NCBI GenBank assembly: GCA_964522845.1
Contig: CAZFZQ010000032.1
Coordinates: 1-9,424 of the forward strand
Direction: 5' to 3'
Origin: CAZFZQ01 sp964522845
Lineage (GTDB): Bacteria > Patescibacteriota > Patescibacteriia > GCA-002772895
Length of the DNA: 9,424 nucleotides
Part shown: positions 5,905-9,424 of the stretch, in pieces
How the letters are laid out: each line of letters starts with the position of its first letter
How positions within the stretch are numbered: the stretch's first letter is position 1
Made by a program: the position numbers and the translations under genes
Notes under the pieces: generated by a model
What the model saw: only the letters and a program-made list of their open reading frames with translations
Told to the model about the DNA's origin: nothing
Database searches by the model: none

Positions 5905-7231
5905 ATATGTGGAGTGTCCGGTGTGGCTGTGGCTTAAAAAATATAAGCCGGATTTGCTCCCCGAAGATACGCCTGAATTAAAGCGTCGTTTTGAAATGGG
6001 GCGGGAAGTGGATTTGCTTTCGCGCCAGCTTTTTCACGGCGGAATTGAGGCGGAAGGTTTTAATTATGATGGCTGGCGGAATACAAAAAGTCATATAGAC
6101 AACGGAGCGAAAATTATTTTTCAACCGACCGCTATGGCCGGCGCTCTCACTTGCCGGGCTGACATTTTAACAAAAACTCGTTCGGGCGGCTGGGATTTAA
6201 ATGAAGTGAAGATGACCACCCAAGTTAAAGAAGAACATTATTATGACGCAGGTTTTCAGCGCCTTTGTTTTGAAAGAGCCGGTATAAAAATCGACCGTGT
6301 TAATCTCGTACACATCAATAATAAATATATTCGCAAGGGCGAAATTAAACCGGAAAAATTATTTGTATCTGAAGATATTACGGATGAAATCCGTGCAAAG
6401 ACCCCCGAAGTCCAAGAACTTATCGGCAAAGTTTTTGCTATGCTGAAGCGGAAGGATGCGCCGGACGCGGAATTGCTCCAGTCCTGCCCTAATCCCGAAA
6501 AGTGCAAATATGCCGGATATTATCGTGATGGTTTTCCGGAACTGCGCAAAAAATCGGAAGTTGAATTTTCAAAAATAGACGCCCCTGCCATCCGCAAAGA
6601 ATTGGAGTGCCTGAAATATCCCCTGTATTTTTTTGATTACGAAACATATATGTCGGCCATTCCGCCATTTGACGGGACGAGGCCGTATCAGCAAATTCCT
6701 TTTCAATATTCTTTGATGGTAAAAGACGGCCCCAAGGCAAAAGTCCGCCATTCGGAATTTTTAGCGCGCGAATTTAAAAATCCCGCGCCGGATTTGCTCG
6801 CGCAATTGAAACGCGAGGTTGGCCCCAAGGGGAGCGTCATTGTCTGGTTTGCTTCTTTTGAGATGGGTTGCAATGATGAAATGGCGCGGATGGAACCGAA
6901 GTACGCTGATTTTTTGAAAGCGATGAATAGCAGGATTTTTGATTTGATGCTCATTTTTAAATTCAAGAGGCAGATGTATGTAAAAAGCGAATTTCAGCAA
7001 AGCGCATCGTTGAAAAAAGTGCTTCCCGTGATGTGCCCGGAGCTGTCTTACGAATCGCTCACGATTCAGGAAGGCGGAACCGCGGCGGCAAGCTGGCCGA
7101 TTTTGACCGGCAGGACACTGGCGGAAAAAGAAAAAGCGCAGTTGGCGGAAAATATGCTAACTTACTGCAAAAGGGACACGGAAGCGATGGTCGGCATACT
7201 TGAAAAACTGGAAAAGGAAATCAAAAAATAA
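5879..7231 (+). CDS. DUF2779 protein: Cas4/RecB-like nuclease fused to a DEDD-type exonuclease
   Basis: This 450-residue protein has two nuclease-like halves. The N-terminal half resembles Cas4/RecB PD-(D/E)XK nucleases: SDFMKYVECPVWLW with C13, then CRAD (D95), then DLNEVK with E109 and K111. C203 and C209 (CPNPEKC) with C13 could ligate an iron-sulphur cluster as in Cas4, though a clear fourth cysteine is not obvious. The C-terminal half is DUF2779, an RNase H-fold DEDD exonuclease-like domain: FFDYET with D253 and E255, VIVWFASFE at 321-328, FDLM at 354-357, and TYCKRDTEAM with D433. The usual YN..FE asparagine of relatives appears replaced (WFASFE). It likely processes DNA or RNA in the cytoplasm; its pathway is unknown. 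ATG at 5879 lies one base after the BRO gene and has no Shine-Dalgarno. No CRISPR array or other cas gene is nearby, so a CRISPR role is not supported. Confidence 0.82.
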   Translation: MLTKSDFMKYVECPVWLWLKKYKPDLLPEDTPELKRRFEMGREVDLLSRQLFHGGIEAEGFNYDGWRNTKSHIDNGAKIIFQPTAMAGALTCRADILTKTRSGGWDLNEVKMTTQVKEEHYYDAGFQRLCFERAGIKIDRVNLVHINNKYIRKGEIKPEKLFVSEDITDEIRAKTPEVQELIGKVFAMLKRKDAPDAELLQSCPNPEKCKYAGYYRDGFPELRKKSEVEFSKIDAPAIRKELECLKYPLYFFDYETYMSAIPPFDGTRPYQQIPFQYSLMVKDGPKAKVRHSEFLAREFKNPAPDLLAQLKREVGPKGSVIVWFASFEMGCNDEMARMEPKYADFLKAMNSRIFDLMLIFKFKRQMYVKSEFQQSASLKKVLPVMCPELSYESLTIQEGGTAAASWPILTGRTLAEKEKAQLAENMLTYCKRDTEAMVGILEKLEKEIKK

Positions 7232-7245
7232 TACAATATTAGTAT

Positions 7246-7926
7246 ATGAAAAAAGTAGCGATTTTTGACATAGATGGAACAATTTTTCGTTCCAGCTTGC
7301 TCATAGAAATTACTGACGCGCTTATCCAAAGCGGTGTTTTTCCGTCATCCGCGAGAAAAATTTACGCCAAATCATATAAAAATTGGCTTGATAGGCGCGA
7401 TTCTTACGACAAATATATCGGCGGGGTGGTGAAATCGTTTGAAAAACACATAAAAGGCGTGAAGCACGAGAAATTTTTGGCAATTGCGAAAAAAGTCGTC
7501 GCTTTCCATCAGAATCGGGTTTATCGCCACACGAGGGATTTGATACAAAAGCTTCGCAAAAAAAATTATTATTTGCTTGCCATTTCAAAATCGCCTCGCG
7601 AGATTGTGGAGGAATTTTGCAAAAAATTGGGATTCGACAAGGTTTATGGTTTGGTTTATGAGATAAAAAATGAAAAATTCACGGGCAGAACTTTATATTG
7701 GGATTTGATGAGCGATAAAGCGAAAATTTTACGGCGCGCCGTAAAAAAAGAAAATTTGACGCTTAAAAAATCAATGGGAGTGGGCGATTCGGAGAGCGAC
7801 ATAGCATTTTTAAAACTTGTGGAACGGCCGATTTGTTTTAATCCGAACAGCAAATTGTACCGGCGCGCTAAACGCTCCGGCTGGAGCGTAGTCATTGAAA
7901 GAAAAGATGTGATTTATTTTTTGTAG
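7246..7926 (+). CDS. HAD-superfamily subclass IB phosphatase (SerB-like)
   Basis: This 226-residue cytosolic phosphohydrolase has all HAD motifs in order. Motif I is FDIDGT, with nucleophile D8 and acid D10. Motif II is the serine of LLAISKSP (S114). The motif III lysine is K158 in MSDKAKI, and motif IV GDSESD (180-185) provides the Mg2+ ligands. A helical C1-type cap fits between about 14 and 95. RPICFNPNSKLYRRAKRSGW at the end is typical of the IB group, which includes phosphoserine phosphatase and 1-acylglycerol-3-phosphate- or CicA-like enzymes. The substrate cannot be read from sequence. The ATG at 7246 lies 14 bases after the DUF2779 stop, with no Shine-Dalgarno. A weak TGGAAA-17-TACAAT pair (7209-7237) could give a near-leaderless transcript. 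A strong terminator follows. Confidence 0.87.
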   Translation: MKKVAIFDIDGTIFRSSLLIEITDALIQSGVFPSSARKIYAKSYKNWLDRRDSYDKYIGGVVKSFEKHIKGVKHEKFLAIAKKVVAFHQNRVYRHTRDLIQKLRKKNYYLLAISKSPREIVEEFCKKLGFDKVYGLVYEIKNEKFTGRTLYWDLMSDKAKILRRAVKKENLTLKKSMGVGDSESDIAFLKLVERPICFNPNSKLYRRAKRSGWSVVIERKDVIYFL

Positions 7927-7943
7927 CCATTATTAAACGCATA

Positions 7944-7976
7944 ATCAAAAAATCCCTACGTAAGGGATTTTTTGAT
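7944..7976. terminator. Bidirectional intrinsic terminator between the HAD gene and tRNA-Arg
   Basis: Fourteen bases, ATCAAAAAATCCCT (7944-7957), are perfectly repeated inverted at 7963-7976 around the loop ACGTA. The A-rich outer arm gives a T-run after the GC core on either strand. It can end both the plus-strand HAD transcript and the minus-strand tRNA-Arg transcript. Confidence 0.85.
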
Positions 7977-7977
7977 A

Positions 7978-8049
7978 TGCTCTCGGCAGGAATCGAACCT
8001 GCATCACGAGCTTCGGAGGCCCGTGTACTATCCATTGTACTACGAGAGC
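7978..8049 (-). tRNA. tRNA-Arg(CCG)
   Basis: Read on the minus strand, the acceptor GCTCTCG (8043-8049) pairs with CGAGAGC. The D-arm is GTAC-loop-GTAC, and the anticodon stem CGGGC/GCTCG encloses loop CTCCGAA with anticodon CCG. The T-arm is GCAGG-TTCGATT-CCTGC. The discriminator is A at 7978, and the next bases are TAT, so CCA is not encoded, unlike tRNA-Ile and tRNA-Phe nearby. It decodes CGG arginine codons. No clear promoter of its own is seen, so readthrough from the transpeptidase gene may contribute. Confidence 0.93.
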
Positions 8050-8073
8050 AAATTACTATTATTAAAGCACAAA

Positions 8074-8100
8074 ATTAAAAAACCGTCCATTGTAGGACGG
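8074..8100 (-). terminator. Intrinsic terminator of the L,D-transpeptidase gene
   Basis: On the minus strand CCGTCC-TACAAT-GGACGG (8100 down to 8083) is followed directly by a run of six T's and more AT-rich bases, starting 12 bases beyond the transpeptidase stop codon. Confidence 0.85.
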
Positions 8101-8112
8101 GTGATAATTTTT

Positions 8113-8910
8113 TTATGAGCGGTTTGGGTAAGGATATTTTTTGATAATAACCTTGGTGCCTTTTTCGGCAAAATTTTGATTTATCCATTTGGCATCATCC
8201 AGGAAAAGGCGGACGCAGCCGTGGCTCGCGTGTTTGCCAACCATTTTTTCTGAAGCATGAAAGCCGTAGAGGCGGCCGTATTTTTTCAAAATGTGCGGGG
8301 GAAGACGTCTGTAAAATCCAACGAACCAAGGCGTCGGAGCACATGGTTCTTTTTTGGGACAACCAATGGGATAAGTATGCGAACGTGTTTTTTCATTTCC
8401 CTTCATTGTAACGCCGAGATCGTCTCCGACAATCGTCCGGCATCTGCGCCAAGTATCAAGGCAGCGGTCCATTCCGCCGATAGCCGGGCCCCAGCGGAGA
8501 AGTTTTCCTTGTGGCGAGTAGGCGGCCCAAGCGAGGATCGCGGGATCAAAGATTAGAATTTTTTCTTCCGGTGCGATAATCCAATCGGGGAAAGGCGAGA
8601 AGTCCATGAGTTTTTTTCCATCATGATTTTTTGGCACGGCGATGAACATGCCTTTTTTTAGAACGATGTTCAGGCGGTTTAGTTTTTGGATCAGTTCGCG
8701 CGTGGCCGTGTTCGGAAAGAGATCTTCCCACGTTTCGGCAATTTTCTTTTTGGCGCCGGTTTCTTTGACGATGACGCAATCAAATTTTTCTTTGTTTTGG
8801 CAAAGTTTCCAGCCGATGGTGTCGCTGTATGGCACTTTTGGTTTTTCTTTGGCAAAAGCTGGTGAAATTGTGAAAAGAACTGAGAAAAACAGCACCGTTA
8901 CAACTCTCAT
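8113..8910 (-). CDS. Secreted L,D-transpeptidase (YkuD domain) with LysM-like region
   Basis: This enzyme would make or edit 3-3 peptidoglycan crosslinks outside the membrane. From the ATG at 8910 (265 residues) it starts with a signal peptide: MR, a hydrophobic stretch to about 17, and an AFA site ending at residue 20. Residues about 58-95 (ETWEDLFP...LNRLNIVLKKGMFIAVP) resemble a LysM-like cell-wall-binding module. The YkuD catalytic domain spans about 115-258, with H218 in YGFHAS and the active-site signature SHGCVR (229-234), nucleophile C232. Extra cysteine pairs C150/C157 and C184/C190 lie in inserts before the active site and may form disulphides. The start is set by AAGGAG six bases upstream and by a promoter whose transcript begins near 8927. 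A longer reading from TTG at 8943 would start upstream of that. It is followed by its own terminator. Confidence 0.92.
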   Translation of the reverse strand: MRVVTVLFFSVLFTISPAFAKEKPKVPYSDTIGWKLCQNKEKFDCVIVKETGAKKKIAETWEDLFPNTATRELIQKLNRLNIVLKKGMFIAVPKNHDGKKLMDFSPFPDWIIAPEEKILIFDPAILAWAAYSPQGKLLRWGPAIGGMDRCLDTWRRCRTIVGDDLGVTMKGNEKTRSHTYPIGCPKKEPCAPTPWFVGFYRRLPPHILKKYGRLYGFHASEKMVGKHASHGCVRLFLDDAKWINQNFAEKGTKVIIKKYPYPNRS

Positions 8911-8916
8911 TACCGT

Positions 8917-8922
8917 CTCCTT
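8917..8922 (-). promoter_or_regulatory. Shine-Dalgarno AAGGAG of the L,D-transpeptidase gene
   Basis: AAGGAG on the minus strand lies six bases before the ATG at 8910. It is the only strong ribosome binding site among the protein genes here, and it decides the start in favour of a clean signal peptide. Confidence 0.85.
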
Positions 8923-8933
8923 CCATACTACTA

Positions 8934-8962
8934 ATAGTAGCAAAAAGCGGGGTTTGTGTTAA
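8934..8962 (-). promoter_or_regulatory. Sigma70-like promoter of the L,D-transpeptidase gene, extended -10
   Basis: On the minus strand TTAACA (8957-8962) is separated by 17 bases from TACTAT (8934-8939). The latter is preceded by TGC, giving an extended -10. The start would fall near 8927, leaving a leader of about 17 bases that contains the AAGGAG site. A perfect 13-base palindrome CTACTAATAGTAG (8928-8940) overlaps the -10. Confidence 0.65.
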
Positions 8963-8981
8963 GTATGGGGCTTGCCAAAAA

Positions 8982-9010
8982 TTAAAAAATATAGTAATAT
9001 ACTATATAAT
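8982..9010 (+). promoter_or_regulatory. Promoter of the tRNA-Ile cluster
   Basis: TTAAAA (8982-8987) and a consensus TATAAT (9005-9010) are 17 bases apart. Transcription would begin about 24 bases before tRNA-Ile. The inverted repeat ATATAGTA-ATA-TACTATAT (8989-9007) fills the spacer and overlaps the -10. Confidence 0.6.
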
Positions 9011-9040
9011 CAATGTGCGGTTAAGGTGCCCCATTTATGA

Positions 9041-9117
9041 GGGCGTGTAGCTCAGTTGGTTAGAGCGCAGTCCTGATAAGACTGAGGTCGATGGTTCGAC
9101 TCCATCCACGCCCACCA
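9041..9117 (+). tRNA. tRNA-Ile(GAT)
   Basis: Acceptor GGGCGTG pairs with CACGCCC. The D-arm is GCTC-AGTTGGTTA-GAGC, and the anticodon stem CAGTC/GACTG encloses CTGATAA with anticodon GAT. The T-arm is GATGG-TTCGACT-CCATC. The 3' end ACCA is encoded. All universal positions look normal. Confidence 0.96.
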
Positions 9118-9241
9118 TTTTTCGCGCCAGTGAAAAATGCCCTTCGTAGCTTTAGCGAAGAATGGGCTATATATTTAGAAGTGATATCAAAGATTGTTTA
9201 TAGTGGCGCTTCAAATGGCAGGCCACTAAAGTTAATATCGC

Positions 9242-9316
9242 GCCGAGGTAGCTCAGTGGTAGAGCAAATGACTGAAAATCATTGTGTCGCGAGTCCGATC
9301 CTCGCCCTCGGCACCA
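9242..9316 (+). tRNA. tRNA-Phe(GAA) with an unusual T-loop
   Basis: Acceptor GCCGAGG pairs with CCTCGGC. The D-arm is GCTC-AGTGGTA-GAGC, and the anticodon stem AATGA/TCATT encloses CTGAAAA with anticodon GAA. The T-stem GCGAG/CTCGC is perfect, and ACCA is encoded. The T-loop reads TCCGATC, so the near-invariant U at position 55 (pseudouridine site) is C. Everything else is typical. It lies 124 bases after tRNA-Ile; that interval holds no gene, only a small CTTCG...CGAAG hairpin near 9144-9162. Confidence 0.93.
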
Positions 9317-9370
9317 TGTTAATTTTAGAATAAATTGTTTCGTCGTTTTGGGCGGGGCGATTTATTATAT

Positions 9371-9424
9371 CGGGGAGTAGCTCAGTTGGCTAGAGCACCG
9401 CGTTTGGGACGCGGGGGCCGCAGG
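9371..9424 (+). tRNA. tRNA-Pro(TGG), cut by the window end
   Basis: The 5' portion shows acceptor strand CGGGGAG, starting with C as bacterial proline tRNAs do, and D-arm GCTC-AGTTGGCTA-GAGC. The anticodon stem CCGCG/CGCGG encloses TTTGGGA with anticodon TGG. The sequence stops at GCAGG, the first half of the T-stem, so the T-loop and 3' acceptor lie outside. Confidence 0.92.

Noticed and set aside
5879..7231. CRISPR-associated Cas4 role for the DUF2779 protein
   Set aside because: No repeat-spacer array and no other cas genes are in the window. The DEDD fusion marks DUF2779, not CRISPR Cas4.
7240..7245. TAGTAT directly before the HAD gene as a -10
   Set aside because: It touches the ATG, so transcription would start inside the coding sequence.
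8642..8962. Plus-strand open frame of 106 codons, and another at 8257-8556
   Set aside because: Both are antisense to the well-supported L,D-transpeptidase and show no domain-like sequence.
9210..9238. TTCAAA-17-TAATAT as a promoter for tRNA-Phe
   Set aside because: Its start would fall inside the tRNA, after base 9242.
9091..9333. Plus-strand open frame of 80 codons
   Set aside because: It runs through tRNA-Ile and tRNA-Phe, so it is not a protein gene.

Overview
The window reads like chromosomal DNA from a small, uncultured bacterium, most probably of the Patescibacteria/CPR (Parcubacteria-like). This is an inference. It rests on mixed GC content, mostly Shine-Dalgarno-less starts, near-leaderless genes, and a gene set (short MgtC-like protein, single-chain restriction-methylation enzyme, BRO protein, DUF2779 nuclease, HAD-IB phosphatase) often met in such genomes. 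The code is standard: all eight protein-coding frames end in TAA or TAG and none uses TGA.

Region 1 (1-748) carries a short MgtC/SapB-type membrane protein, then a 167-base gap with a long imperfect hairpin and the decayed 3' tail of a second mgtC-like gene.

Region 2 (749-4737) is a defence-like module. A Type IIG restriction-modification enzyme (PD-(D/E)XK nuclease, N6-adenine methylase and target-recognition domain in one chain) is split into two frames at a seven-A run. The run is phased as an A AAA AAC slippery heptamer, so this is either an indel or -1 frameshifting. The target-recognition part is sharply AT-rich compared with the rest, as if swapped in. Six bases downstream lies a 449-residue unrecognised protein with an R-x4-H motif resembling HEPN RNases.

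Region 3 (4738-7231) starts with the truncated 5' end of a DUF2779-like gene, a hairpin, a GC-rich palindromic repeat and a BRO-N/DinD-like gene. The intact DUF2779 gene follows one base later. It encodes a Cas4/RecB-like nuclease fused to a DEDD-type exonuclease. Fragments of mgtC-like and DUF2779-like genes therefore bracket the restriction module, which looks like scars of gain and loss at a hotspot.

Region 4 (7232-9424) is housekeeping: a HAD-IB phosphatase, a shared bidirectional terminator, tRNA-Arg(CCG) on the minus strand, a secreted L,D-transpeptidase on the minus strand with its own promoter, SD and terminator, then a plus-strand tRNA cluster Ile(GAT)-Phe(GAA)-Pro(TGG), the last cut by the window end.
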